From Bacteroidales bacterium (lineage in GTDB: Bacteria > Bacteroidota > Bacteroidia > Bacteroidales > P3), in assembly GCA_016281475.1 (NCBI GenBank), contig JAEEIS010000229.1:1-23108 (forward strand): 23,108 nucleotides of DNA, written 5' to 3'. The notes under the pieces were generated by a model. That model did not search any database. It was not told the origin of the DNA and saw nothing but the letters and a program-made list of their open reading frames with translations. The number at the start of each line of letters is the position of its first letter. Positions within the stretch are counted from its first letter, which is position 1. The position numbers were made by a program, and so were the translations under genes. Below, in pieces: positions 6,330-14,950 of this stretch.

Positions 6330-7226
6330 CTATTGCACTCGCGCACGACTGCGATTGACTATGGCAACACCGGCAAACACTGCCAATGCGGCAAGAAGCT
6401 TCATCCAGGTAAGGCTGTCCATGCCTACGGCAATGCCCACCGCCGATGCGATGATGGGCTGCAGGTAGCCATACATGCTCACCAACGTGGGACGAATGCG
6501 CTGCTGCCCCAACGGGATAAGGAAATAGGCAACGAATGTGGCGAATACCACCAGGTAGCCCACCTCCCACCACACCTTTGCGGGCACGGCGGCATAGTCT
6601 AGCGCGACCACCTGTCCTGCCGAAAAGGGCAGCGACACGACAAAGGAAAAGAGGAACATCCACTTCATCAGCGTCACCACACTGTAGCGTTGTATCACCG
6701 GACGGCATATCCCCAAATAGAGGGCAAAGCAGAGGGCGTTGGTGATGGTGAGGATGATGCCCAGCGGGCGTGTCTGCACAGGACCTGCGGCATGGGTGGA
6801 CTGGAATATCAGCCACAGCACACCGGCAAAACTGAGCGCCACACCCCCAGCCTTTTTCCAGGTGATAGGCTCCTTAAGAAAGATGGCCGCGACAAACATG
6901 GTCATAATGGGTGTCATCGACTGCACCACCGACAGGTCGATGGGAGCAGTCATGGTGATGGCGGTGAGGAAAGTCATCTGCGGGATGACCAATCCCAGTA
7001 GGGCGGCTCCGGCCATGCGCAACAGGTCGGCAGGCGGCACGTTTTCCTTACGGGTGAAAATCCCCAACACCCAGAAGAGAATTCCGGCACAGAAGGCACG
7101 GAGGGTGAAGAGGAAGATGGGCGACAACTCACCTTGATTGGCTATATCCTTGCAAAAGACTATATTGAGTCCGAAAATGGCGTAGGCCCCGAAGCTGGCC
7201 AAATGTCCTATGAACTGACGATTCAT
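6330..7226 (-). CDS. EamA/DMT family transporter
   Basis: A 298-residue inner-membrane protein of the drug/metabolite transporter superfamily, with two EamA domains of about five spans each (roughly 8-140 and 150-292), ten spans in all. Typical features are SFGAYAIFGLNIVFCK in span 1, the end-of-domain motif SMTPIMTMFVAAIFLKEPITW at about 103-123, and the mirrored SMYGYLQPIIASAVGIAV in the second half. The substrate cannot be inferred; relatives export amino acids, nucleosides or other small molecules. Its ATG overlaps the TGA of the fucosidase (4 bases, 7223-7226), so translation is coupled to that gene. No terminator follows; a degenerate heptamer array lies 70 bases downstream. Confidence 0.92.
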   Translation of the reverse strand: MNRQFIGHLASFGAYAIFGLNIVFCKDIANQGELSPIFLFTLRAFCAGILFWVLGIFTRKENVPPADLLRMAGAALLGLVIPQMTFLTAITMTAPIDLSVVQSMTPIMTMFVAAIFLKEPITWKKAGGVALSFAGVLWLIFQSTHAAGPVQTRPLGIILTITNALCFALYLGICRPVIQRYSVVTLMKWMFLFSFVVSLPFSAGQVVALDYAAVPAKVWWEVGYLVVFATFVAYFLIPLGQQRIRPTLVSMYGYLQPIIASAVGIAVGMDSLTWMKLLAALAVFAGVAIVNRSRARVQ

Positions 7227-8647
7227 TCTTTATTCAAATATATATTGTCTTGAAACAGCGCAATGCGATTGATTATGGGACAGGCTCTGCAACGCGTGAA
7301 GCGTATGCGCACCGCCGTAGTGGTCGTCCCGTTGGTGAGGAGGATGCGTTTATATCCGATGGTGGTAGCTTTGCATAGTTTCTGCCAACGCCCCTCCTGC
7401 AACACTTCCACCTCAAAGCGTGCCACCCTCTGCCCTAGCGGGATATACTCTTGCAGCATGATGCGGTTGAAGGTGACGGGATGGTCGAATCTAAGGGTAA
7501 CCGTGGGCGTCAGGTATATGTCGCGTGTCGCCCAATAGCTGTGATAGTGTGTGTCGACGATATGGGAGGCATCATATCCCTCACCTCTGACGTTGGACGC
7601 TTCGACATGGGCATCGCCAGCCAGGTCGTGGCCGAAGATGCTGTCGATGGCAGTGCAGAACTCCACCAACCGCAGCGAGTCTTCGGCAGGTATCAGTCCT
7701 CGCGTGTCGGGTGGCACATTCAGCAGCAGCAGTGAATTGCGTCCCACGCTGGTATAATAGATGCCTAGCAGCTCCTGAAGGCTCTTCGGATGCTCGTCGG
7801 CATGGTAGAACCACCCTGGACGGATGGACACATCCGTCTCCGCAGGCAGCCAACTCTTGCCGTCGGGGTCGCCTTCATTCAGAAGTGCCAAACTTGGCGA
7901 TTTGCCCGGCTCGAAGCCCTCGGTAGTGAGCCGCGACCAACAGGTCTCGCCACAGCGGCCTCCCTCGTTGCCCATCCAACGACAGCCCGGTCCCACGTCG
8001 CTGAAGATGACCGCCTGCGGTTGCAGCCGTGCCACGGTGTTGTTAAACAGCGGCCAGTCGTACACCTGCCGCCGGCCGTTGGGTCCCTCGCCATTGGCAC
8101 CGTCGAACCACTGCTCAAAGATGTCGTCATACTGCGTTAAGGCATTCTCTAGTGTGAGACGGAAAGTCTCGTTATATTCAGGCGCACCGTAGGTGGGGGC
8201 ATTGCGATCCCATGGAGAAATATAGATGCCGAACTTGATGCCTTCGAGCCGACAGGCATCCGACAACTCACGCAGCACATCGCCCTTGCCGTCACGCCAG
8301 CTGCTCTGACTCACCGTGTGGTCACTGACGGGGTTGGGCCAAAGGCAGAAACCGTCGTGGTGCTTGGCGGTGACGATGATGCCCTTCATGCCGGCAGTCT
8401 TCGCCACCGCAGCCCACTGGCCACAATCCAACTGCGTGGGATTGAACATATCCTCCTGTTCGGTGCCGTCGCCCCATTCCCGACCCGAGAAAGTGTTGGG
8501 TCCGAAATGACACATCATGTTCGTCTCCATCCTCTGCCAACGCAGCTGCGCCTCTGACGGACAGGGGCCGTATGGCTTCGGCGGCTCGACAGTACAACCC
8601 GCCAGCAGCACCGTCGCCATCATCAATGAAAATATAATTTTATACAT
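7223..8647 (-). CDS. GH29 alpha-L-fucosidase lipoprotein
   Basis: A 474-residue exo-alpha-L-fucosidase of family GH29 that removes terminal fucose from glycans. I use the ATG at 8647 because it gives a lipoprotein signal, MYKIIFSLMMATVLLAGC, with lipobox LAGC and lipidated Cys18; an upstream in-frame ATG at 8677 would bury it. Catalytic-domain landmarks are KHHDGFCLWPN near 95-105 and QWFDGANGEGPNGRRQVYDW at 179-198, with nucleophile Asp182. WMGNEGG near 224-230 holds Glu228 as the likely acid/base, spaced as in GH29-B enzymes such as Bifidobacterium AfcB. This suggests preference for alpha-1,3/1,4-fucose in Lewis-type glycans. Residues about 345-470 form an F5/8 type C-like beta sandwich. 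There is no SusCD pair beside it. The stop overlaps the EamA start. Confidence 0.94.
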   Translation of the reverse strand: MYKIIFSLMMATVLLAGCTVEPPKPYGPCPSEAQLRWQRMETNMMCHFGPNTFSGREWGDGTEQEDMFNPTQLDCGQWAAVAKTAGMKGIIVTAKHHDGFCLWPNPVSDHTVSQSSWRDGKGDVLRELSDACRLEGIKFGIYISPWDRNAPTYGAPEYNETFRLTLENALTQYDDIFEQWFDGANGEGPNGRRQVYDWPLFNNTVARLQPQAVIFSDVGPGCRWMGNEGGRCGETCWSRLTTEGFEPGKSPSLALLNEGDPDGKSWLPAETDVSIRPGWFYHADEHPKSLQELLGIYYTSVGRNSLLLLNVPPDTRGLIPAEDSLRLVEFCTAIDSIFGHDLAGDAHVEASNVRGEGYDASHIVDTHYHSYWATRDIYLTPTVTLRFDHPVTFNRIMLQEYIPLGQRVARFEVEVLQEGRWQKLCKATTIGYKRILLTNGTTTTAVRIRFTRCRACPIINRIALFQDNIYLNKE

Positions 8648-8696
8648 AGGTAAAAAAACATCAATCAAACAAAACAATCACCTGTCAAGCCTCATC

Positions 8697-11084
8697 TTAC
8701 TTCCCATACTCAATAGTAAACCAAATATTTGAGAGCGAAACCCCACTCCCTTTCGGCCAATCCTCATCAGTATGGGGTAGTATCATCGACACCTGCAAAC
8801 TGTCGTTCCCTCTCCCATTCAGCGCAAATTCTTTCGAAACAAACACATGCTGCCCCTTCGTGTAGCATTTACACAACTTATTGAAATAAAATTGTTCCGT
8901 CTTCCCCCTTAAAATGACATAGATGTCAGGGTATTGCTCAAAACCCAAATCCCCCTTCACCGTGGCATCCGCCTCCATCGTGAGGCGCACAGTGCTATAC
9001 CCTTCGCTGCCTTTCAATGGTGTGTTAAAGAAAATCGTGCAATCAGGGGAGGATGATTCACTAGAAAAATTACCAGGTGACACGCATTCCACCTCATCCG
9101 CCTGAAAACGTTCCTCCACTCTGTATCTCCGCGTCCCCACAGGATGGTCTGTCAGGCGATTCGAGAGGTAGGTATAGGAATAAAGATATTTCATCAACGC
9201 CAGCTGTCTTCTACACGAGTCAAGCATTGCCTCATCCTCGCAAGGCTTCAGCACCATATCCTCCCCAAACGAATAGAGCTTCTCGGGCGTGAAATTATCC
9301 CCCGATTCATAGTAATGGTTGTGGAAAACGATATCATGAATCGTATGAACATAGTTGATCACAAGCATCGTCTTGGGTGTTGGTCCCAATCCGTCACCCA
9401 ACCAGTGTACTGTTTCGTGAGCCTTTACCCCATATTTTGAAACAAGAAGACCATAAAGTCCTGGTGCCACATCATTGTGCGTCACAATATGGTCAAACCG
9501 CTTGGCACTCTTAATCAGTGGCGACCAAATAATCAACGGCACATGATGGAATGACAGCTCGTCGCCATGTGTACGTCCTGTGGCATGGTCTCCAGTGATA
9601 ATGAAGATGGTATTCTCAAACCCCGGGAGGCTGCGGTACTCGTGCATAAACTTTCTCAAACAATCGTCAGCAAACAGACAGGCCGGATAAAGCGATGCCA
9701 AATGGTCGTTCGTCCCCCTACGCCTCACTCGCTCCGCTTTTTGCTCATACCTCTTCTGCTGCTCTTTGTCGGCCAGAGCTATTTCTTCGTGCATCGACAT
9801 GGTGGTCACTAACGCCAGATAAGGGGTCGAAGGCTCCTGCGTTGCGAAAATCCTCAAATTCCTCAGCGTATAGTTGAAAAGCGTGTCGTCCTCATACCCC
9901 CACCAGTTGGTCGAAGGCTTCGAAAGGTTGGCTTGAAATTCCTCATAAATAGGAGAAAAATAATTCGTTCGCTGGGCCACCAGATATTCGTAGATACAGT
10001 CGAAATTAAAGTCCCCCGTATAATAGGCGCGGGTATTGTACCCCCCCTCTCCCAGCAGCGAGAAAAGGCTGTTATGGTCGGGCATGATGCCAAATTGGAA
10101 GCTTTTCGGACCTCCCACCGACCCTGTGATGGCCGGCACTGCACCATAGCTGCGCGTGGTGGTAGATAGGCAGTTTCGCCAATAAAGTCCCGTGGCAGCC
10201 AACGAGTCGACAAATGGCACTGCTCCCGACCCCATCAGCTCCGCACCCAGTGACTCCATCAGCAGTATCACCACATGTGGACGTTTTGCCTCCCCTTTCA
10301 ATTTTTCGAAATAGGGAGATAGAAAAGTGTCCGCCATTGTCTGTCGTTCCAACGGATACTGCATATCCAGCGGAACGCCCCATTCGGGATGGGTGGCAAG
10401 CAGCTCCGTCACCATCGCTTCGTCATAGTCGACCGTTGTCATTGCTAGGTGTTGGTAATATTGGTAATAATCGATACAATCCGTCACCAAATAGTGGGTC
10501 TTGTTGAGAATATAGTCCGAAAACTGTTTCACTACCAGATGCGACATCTTAAATATCAGCGACAGCAGTATCAGCAGCGCCATCATCACTGCCACCATCC
10601 ATGTCGCACGTGTGGGATGCCCTGCCCTCCATTTCGCAATGGCTATAAAGCCACACAGCACCAGCAATATAATCACCATTGGCAGCACTACGCCCATCGC
10701 CCCCTTGACAGCCAACAGAACCTCATCAAACGGTCGTGCCACCAACTCGCTACCCAAAAGAAAACCGTTATGCGCCTGATACAGCGTCAGTCCAATCTCC
10801 GAAAGCAGCAGCACTCCGAACAATATCGAGACCACAGCCACAGCCACCTTCTCCGCAAACAGCCTTATCAGACAGTAGAGCACTCCTATACCCAAGGACA
10901 TCCACGAAGCCACAATAAGATTATACACCAGCGCATTCACCCACACCTGACCACCATCCTGTGCGGCAATCCCCAATGCAAAATACTCCACCACCTTCAG
11001 CACCACCAACGCCACCATAAACACTCCCACTATAGCCAAATAGCGGAATACCGATTGTTTAAAAGGAAGTCTCTCAAATTTCAT
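8697..11084 (-). CDS. LTA synthase-like membrane sulfatase-fold transferase
   Basis: A 795-residue inner-membrane protein with five N-terminal spans (about 15-38, 50-72, 80-103, 130-151, 162-180) and a periplasmic alkaline-phosphatase/sulfatase-fold domain from about residue 268. Metal and catalytic positions are visible: Glu277 in VVILLMESLG, a Thr nucleophile candidate in STTTRSYGAV (308-310), and Asp499/His500 in IITGDHATGR. LtaS-type enzymes move phosphoglycerol, and relatives move phosphoethanolamine. In a Gram-negative cell the acceptor would be an envelope glycan or lipid, not classical lipoteichoic acid. Beyond the enzyme core, residues about 670-795 form an extra beta-rich domain. 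The ATG at 11084 is used; a TTG nine bases upstream is less likely. The gene precedes the fucosidase by 49 bases, so co-transcription is likely. Confidence 0.88.
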   Translation of the reverse strand: MKFERLPFKQSVFRYLAIVGVFMVALVVLKVVEYFALGIAAQDGGQVWVNALVYNLIVASWMSLGIGVLYCLIRLFAEKVAVAVVSILFGVLLLSEIGLTLYQAHNGFLLGSELVARPFDEVLLAVKGAMGVVLPMVIILLVLCGFIAIAKWRAGHPTRATWMVAVMMALLILLSLIFKMSHLVVKQFSDYILNKTHYLVTDCIDYYQYYQHLAMTTVDYDEAMVTELLATHPEWGVPLDMQYPLERQTMADTFLSPYFEKLKGEAKRPHVVILLMESLGAELMGSGAVPFVDSLAATGLYWRNCLSTTTRSYGAVPAITGSVGGPKSFQFGIMPDHNSLFSLLGEGGYNTRAYYTGDFNFDCIYEYLVAQRTNYFSPIYEEFQANLSKPSTNWWGYEDDTLFNYTLRNLRIFATQEPSTPYLALVTTMSMHEEIALADKEQQKRYEQKAERVRRRGTNDHLASLYPACLFADDCLRKFMHEYRSLPGFENTIFIITGDHATGRTHGDELSFHHVPLIIWSPLIKSAKRFDHIVTHNDVAPGLYGLLVSKYGVKAHETVHWLGDGLGPTPKTMLVINYVHTIHDIVFHNHYYESGDNFTPEKLYSFGEDMVLKPCEDEAMLDSCRRQLALMKYLYSYTYLSNRLTDHPVGTRRYRVEERFQADEVECVSPGNFSSESSSPDCTIFFNTPLKGSEGYSTVRLTMEADATVKGDLGFEQYPDIYVILRGKTEQFYFNKLCKCYTKGQHVFVSKEFALNGRGNDSLQVSMILPHTDEDWPKGSGVSLSNIWFTIEYGK

Positions 11085-11152
11085 AACGCGCAATTATATG
11101 GTATCATTCATCAAATGGCACCAGACCAGACAAATCCCCCAGAGAGAAACGG

Positions 11153-11539
11153 CTATAGTTTCTTTGCGTCAATCTTAGCTTGGAACTTCTCAGAATCAAT
11201 AACGAACCGTTCGTGCCTTCCTTCCCCAATCAGGCCGCACTCGTCATACGCCTTCACCTCAAAGACCAGTCTCCTGCGGTCCACCTCCACCAGCTCGCTG
11301 TCGCACCACACCCGCATCCCCACTGGTGTGGCGGCGCAGTGCGAAATGTCGATATGCGTACCCACTGTGCCCTGACCCGCCTCGAGCAGCGGTGTTACGC
11401 TCTCGTTGCAAGTCTGTTCCATCAGCGCCACCAACATCGGGGTGGCAAACACCTTCACCAATCCGCTGCCGATGCGGTCGGCAGTCACCTCGTCAGTCAC
11501 CATCTGCTCCAGATGACCCTTTACACCAATTTCAATCAT
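11153..11539 (-). CDS. FlK-like hotdog-fold acyl-CoA thioesterase
   Basis: A 128-residue cytoplasmic thioesterase related to fluoroacetyl-CoA thioesterase FlK (hotdog fold, usually 125-140 residues). The catalytic triad of FlK (Thr42, Glu50, His76) is matched with the same constant offset of nine by Thr33 (FATPMLVALME), Glu41 and His67 (THIDISHCAATPVG). The last strand GEGRHERFVID is also typical. Bacteroidota carry many such proteins with no link to fluoroacetate, so the substrate is probably another short acyl-CoA. It lies between recQ and the LTA-synthase-like gene on the same strand, separated from recQ by a 12-mer inverted repeat. The ATG at 11539 places the first strand at the N-terminus as expected. 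Confidence 0.88.
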   Translation of the reverse strand: MIEIGVKGHLEQMVTDEVTADRIGSGLVKVFATPMLVALMEQTCNESVTPLLEAGQGTVGTHIDISHCAATPVGMRVWCDSELVEVDRRRLVFEVKAYDECGLIGEGRHERFVIDSEKFQAKIDAKKL

Positions 11540-11565
11540 TAATCATTAAACTTTATACATTAAAC

Positions 11566-11674
11566 ATTGGGGAGTAATAAAAGGAAGTAATAAGAGGGAG
11601 TTAAAAAGGGAGTTAAAAGGGACAATACATTTGGCGACCAAGCATTTGTCCACTTTAACTCCCACTTTAACTCC
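11566..11674. repeat. Purine-rich 12-mer array forming a long inverted repeat
   Basis: Left side is a degenerate tandem array of about four 12-13-base units (GGAGTAATAAAA, GGAAGTAATAAGA, GGGAGTTAAAAA, GGGAGTTAAAA). Arms 11597-11625 and 11646-11674 are inverted repeats matching at 25 of 29 positions, with a 20-base loop. The design (short tandem units placed as an inverted repeat with a unique loop) copies that of the TTGAAAR elements, but the unit is different. It fills the gap between recQ and the thioesterase gene. Confidence 0.7.
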
Positions 11675-11700
11675 ATATTATCCAATTTATAGCCCCCCCA

Positions 11701-13905
11701 TTAGTGTCCATAGTCCGACAGGAATTTGATTCTCATCAGCCGTATCTCCTCCTCGGTATAGTCCTCGTCGTCCTCAAACTCGTCGTAGGCCTCCTGCAGG
11801 TCGCCGCTCTCCGACTCACGCCAATAGTCCATCAGCACCTCCTGGTGCTCCGCCTCTATGTTCTCATCAATATAATAGTCTATATTCAGTTTCGTACCCG
11901 ACGAGATGATACGTTCCATCTCCGTCATCAGCTCGTCGAGAGTCATGCCCTTACCCTTGGCTATGTCCTCCAGCGACTTGCGGCGGTCTATTGCCTGAAT
12001 GATATAGATTTTATGCTCTGAGCGGCGCGCCGCGCTGTGCACCACAATATCCTGCGGGCGCTCTATCTCGTTTTCTTCCACATAGTTCTTAATCAGTTCC
12101 ACAAAGGGTGCGCCATACTTCTGCGCCTTGGCAATACCCACGCCGGTGCAACGGCTCAACTCCTCCACCGTGCAGGGATATTGGATGGTCATATCCTTCA
12201 CCGAGCGGTCCTCAAAAATCACGTGCAGGGGCAGCTTCTCGCGCTGCGCTATCGACCGCAGCAGGCTCTTCAGCTGGGTATACAGCGCCTCGTCGCCCGC
12301 TGCCGCACCGCCGCCGCCCTGCGCCTCAATATCGTCGTCGTCGCTGCTGCCGCTGCCGCTATAGTCGTGGTCGCACGCCACCATGATATCGTAGGGCTTC
12401 TTGATAAACTTATGCCCTGCAGGCGTAAGTTTCAGCACCCCAAACATCTCAATCTCCTTCACCAGCAGCCTTTCAAACACCGCCTGCCGCAGCACCGCCT
12501 TCCAAAACAGCGCGTCGTGGTCCGTGCCCTGGCCCCACTGCTCCAGCTCGTCCTGGCGGTACACCTTTGTATGGCTGTTCTTCTTGCCCAGCATCACGTC
12601 CACGATGTCCTGCGCCTTGAAGGCCTGCTTCGTCGCCAACACCGTCTCCAGTGCATACTGCATCTCCTCCTTGGCCTGCACGCGCGGCTTAGGATGCAGG
12701 CAGTTGTCGCAGCAGCCGCAATTCTCCTGCCTATAGTCCTCGCCAAAATAGCGCAGCAGGTTCAGCCGCCTGCACACCGACGACTCGGCATAGCTCACCA
12801 CCTCCTGCACCAGCTGGTTGGCCAGCTCCTGCTCAGTGATATTCTTGTCGGTAAAAAACTTATACAGCCTCTCCACGTCGTGCTCCGAATAGAAGGCTAT
12901 GCACTTGCCCTCACCCCCGTCGCGGCCCGCGCGGCCAGTCTCCTGATAGTAGCCCTCCAGACTCTTCGGGATGTCGTGGTGTATCACGAAACGCACATCG
13001 GGTTTGTCAATACCCATGCCGAAAGCGATGGTCGCCACAATCACGTCCACCTCCTCCATCAGAAATTTATCCTGATTCTCGGCCCTCACCTTGTGGTCCA
13101 GTCCCGCATGGTAGGGCAGTGCCTTGATGCCGTTCAGCACCAGCAGCTCTGCCAAATCCTCCACCCGCTTGCGCGTCAGGCAGTAGATGATGCCACTCTT
13201 GCCCTCGTTCTCGCGGATAAACTTGATAATCTCCTTATGCAGCTCTCTCGGCTCGCTGGGCTTGGGGCGCACCTCGTAGTAGAGGTTAGGCCGGTTGAAC
13301 GACGACACAAACAGCCGTGCGTCCTCCATCCTCAAGTTCTTGATAATATCCTGCTGCACCTTGGGCGTGGCCGACGCGGTGAGGGTGAGGATGGGGGCCT
13401 TGACGTTAATCTGGTCTATGGCGTCGCGCAGACGGCGGTACTCGGGACGGAAGTCATGGCCCCACTCCGAGATGCAGTGCGCCTCGTCGATGGCAAAAAA
13501 CGAAATCTCCAACTGCCGCAAAAACTCCACCGTATCCTCCTTGCTCAGCGTCTCCGGAGCCACATACAGCAGCTTCGTCCCCCCCTCCAGCAGGTCGTCC
13601 TTCACCTCCTTGGTCTGCGCCTTCGAAAGCGACGAATTCAAGAAGTGCGCCACACAGTCCTCCCCCGAGGTGTAGCGCACCGCGTCCACCTGGTTTTTCA
13701 TCAGCGCAATCAGGGGCGAAACCACGATGGCAGTACCCCTGCAAATCATTGCGGGCAACTGGTAGCAGAGCGATTTTCCGCCTCCCGTAGGCATAATCAC
13801 AAACGTATCCCTGCCCTCCAAAAGACTGTGAATGATAGCCTCTTGGTCACCCTTGAATTGGTCGAAGCCAAATATTTCTTTCAACTTTGCGTGCAAATCC
13901 ATCAT
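11701..13905 (-). CDS. recQ: ATP-dependent DNA helicase RecQ
   Basis: A 3'-5' DNA helicase for recombination and replication-fork repair. The 734-residue protein has Walker A MPTGGGKS at 38-45, DEAH box IDEAHCISEWGHDFRPEY at 139-156 with the RecQ-specific aromatic loop, and motif VI QETGRAGRDG at 321-330. A zinc site in the RQC region fits C-x17-C-x2-C-x2-C (Cys378, 396, 399, 402). A winged helix follows, then an acidic/glycine-rich linker near 520-540 and an HRDC domain (about 540-620). A C-terminal helical extension of about 100 residues ends in a very acidic stretch; such tails occur in Bacteroidota RecQ, against about 610 residues in E. coli. Two adjacent ATGs (13905, 13902) are possible starts. 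It is divergent from kdsD with overlapping promoters. Codons favour G at position three. Confidence 0.97.
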   Translation of the reverse strand: MMDLHAKLKEIFGFDQFKGDQEAIIHSLLEGRDTFVIMPTGGGKSLCYQLPAMICRGTAIVVSPLIALMKNQVDAVRYTSGEDCVAHFLNSSLSKAQTKEVKDDLLEGGTKLLYVAPETLSKEDTVEFLRQLEISFFAIDEAHCISEWGHDFRPEYRRLRDAIDQINVKAPILTLTASATPKVQQDIIKNLRMEDARLFVSSFNRPNLYYEVRPKPSEPRELHKEIIKFIRENEGKSGIIYCLTRKRVEDLAELLVLNGIKALPYHAGLDHKVRAENQDKFLMEEVDVIVATIAFGMGIDKPDVRFVIHHDIPKSLEGYYQETGRAGRDGGEGKCIAFYSEHDVERLYKFFTDKNITEQELANQLVQEVVSYAESSVCRRLNLLRYFGEDYRQENCGCCDNCLHPKPRVQAKEEMQYALETVLATKQAFKAQDIVDVMLGKKNSHTKVYRQDELEQWGQGTDHDALFWKAVLRQAVFERLLVKEIEMFGVLKLTPAGHKFIKKPYDIMVACDHDYSGSGSSDDDDIEAQGGGGAAAGDEALYTQLKSLLRSIAQREKLPLHVIFEDRSVKDMTIQYPCTVEELSRCTGVGIAKAQKYGAPFVELIKNYVEENEIERPQDIVVHSAARRSEHKIYIIQAIDRRKSLEDIAKGKGMTLDELMTEMERIISSGTKLNIDYYIDENIEAEHQEVLMDYWRESESGDLQEAYDEFEDDEDYTEEEIRLMRIKFLSDYGH

Positions 13906-13922
13906 AATTCAAAAAAAACACG

Positions 13923-13930
13923 TAATTTTG
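13923..13930 (+). promoter_or_regulatory. -7 box of kdsD promoter
   Basis: TAATTTTG followed by CAG, the same 11 bases as the -7 region of the GNAT promoter (2710-2720). Predicted start near 13937. No clear TTG is found 19-21 bases upstream. Because transcription begins here, the in-frame ATG codons further left cannot start kdsD. Confidence 0.65.
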
Positions 13931-13935
13931 CAGTC

Positions 13936-13943
13936 CAAAGTTA
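13936..13943 (-). promoter_or_regulatory. -7 box of recQ promoter
   Basis: On the minus strand TAACTTTG matches TAnnTTTG, with a predicted start near 13929 and a leader of about 24 bases to the recQ ATG. A weak TCTG lies 19 bases upstream. It sits only five bases from the opposing kdsD -7 box, so the two polymerase footprints would overlap completely. Confidence 0.6.
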
Positions 13944-13972
13944 GTAAAAAAACTTCAAATAACAGAAAAAAA

Positions 13973-14950
13973 GTGACACAAAAGTCCTCATCCAACATCC
14001 AAGCCATTGCTAAACAGGTTATTGCAAATGAAAAAAAAGCAATAGAAGACCTCGCCGAACGCATCAATAACAGCTTTTCTGACGCCGTCGAAACCATTTT
14101 TTCGGCCTCTGGAAGGGTCATAATTACCGGTATTGGCAAAAGTGCCAACATCGCCTCCAAAATCGTCTCCACCTTCAACAGCACCGGCACCCCGGCCCTC
14201 TTCATGCACGCCGCCGACGCCATCCACGGCGACCTCGGCATGATACAGCCCGGCGATGTCGTCATCTGCCTCTCCAAGAGCGGCAACACCCCAGAAATCA
14301 AGGTACTCATACCCCTCGTCAAAAACTTCGGCAACCCACTCATCGCCATCGTCGGCAACACCGACTCCTTCCTCGCCCAGCAGGCCGACATCGTCCTCGA
14401 CGCCACCGTCCAGCACGAAGCCTGCCCCAACAACCTCGCCCCCACCTCCAGCACCACCGCCCAGCTCGTCATGGGCGACGCCCTCGCCGTCGCACTCATC
14501 GAATGCCGCAACTTCACCGCCCGCGACTTCGCGCGCTTCCACCCCGGCGGAGCCCTGGGCAAACAACTCTACATGCGCGTCAGCGACCTCTACCGCCAAA
14601 ACGAGCGCCCCCTCGTCGCACCCGACACCTCCATCCGCGACACCATCCTCGAAATGACCTCTCGCCGCCTCGGATGCACCGTAGTGGCCGACCGCGACGG
14701 ACAGATACAGGGCATCGTCACCGACGGCGACCTCCGGCGCATGCTCAAGGCCAACCCCTCTGTCGACCACCTCTGCGCCGCCGACATCATGAGCCGCAAC
14801 CCCCATCGCATCCTCGACACAGAATACGCCGTCAACGCGCTCCACCTCATGCGCACCCACAGCATCACGCAGCTCATCGTCGTCGACCGCGACGGCCGCT
14901 ACCTCGGCGTCCTTCACCTCCACGACATCCTCCGCGAAGGAATCATTTAA
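13973..14950 (+). CDS. kdsD: D-arabinose 5-phosphate isomerase (KdsD/KpsF family)
   Basis: Converts ribulose 5-phosphate to arabinose 5-phosphate, the first committed step of Kdo synthesis for LPS; cytoplasmic. The 325-residue protein has an N-terminal SIS domain (about 35-170) and two CBS domains (about 205-325). The catalytic residues of E. coli KdsD (Lys59, Glu111, Glu152, His193) all correspond here at a constant offset of three: Lys56 in GIGKSA, Glu108 in SKSGNTPE, Glu149 in HEACPNN, His190 in ARFHPGG. No in-frame ATG lies downstream of the promoter. The GTG at 13973 gives the length and N-terminus of the family, so I choose it. The gene is followed 104 bases later by lptB. Codons strongly favour C at position three, unlike the adjacent recQ. 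Confidence 0.93.
   Translation: MTQKSSSNIQAIAKQVIANEKKAIEDLAERINNSFSDAVETIFSASGRVIITGIGKSANIASKIVSTFNSTGTPALFMHAADAIHGDLGMIQPGDVVICLSKSGNTPEIKVLIPLVKNFGNPLIAIVGNTDSFLAQQADIVLDATVQHEACPNNLAPTSSTTAQLVMGDALAVALIECRNFTARDFARFHPGGALGKQLYMRVSDLYRQNERPLVAPDTSIRDTILEMTSRRLGCTVVADRDGQIQGIVTDGDLRRMLKANPSVDHLCAADIMSRNPHRILDTEYAVNALHLMRTHSITQLIVVDRDGRYLGVLHLHDILREGII

Noticed and set aside
8648..8677. Start of the fucosidase at ATG 8677
   Set aside because: It would add ten residues before a complete lipoprotein signal peptide; ATG 8647 gives the normal signal with lipobox LAGC.
12037..13944. A 635-codon open frame on the plus strand opposite recQ
   Set aside because: RecQ on the minus strand has every expected motif. 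The antisense frame is an effect of G-ending codons, which leave few stops on the opposite strand; its Leu/His/Arg-rich product matches nothing.
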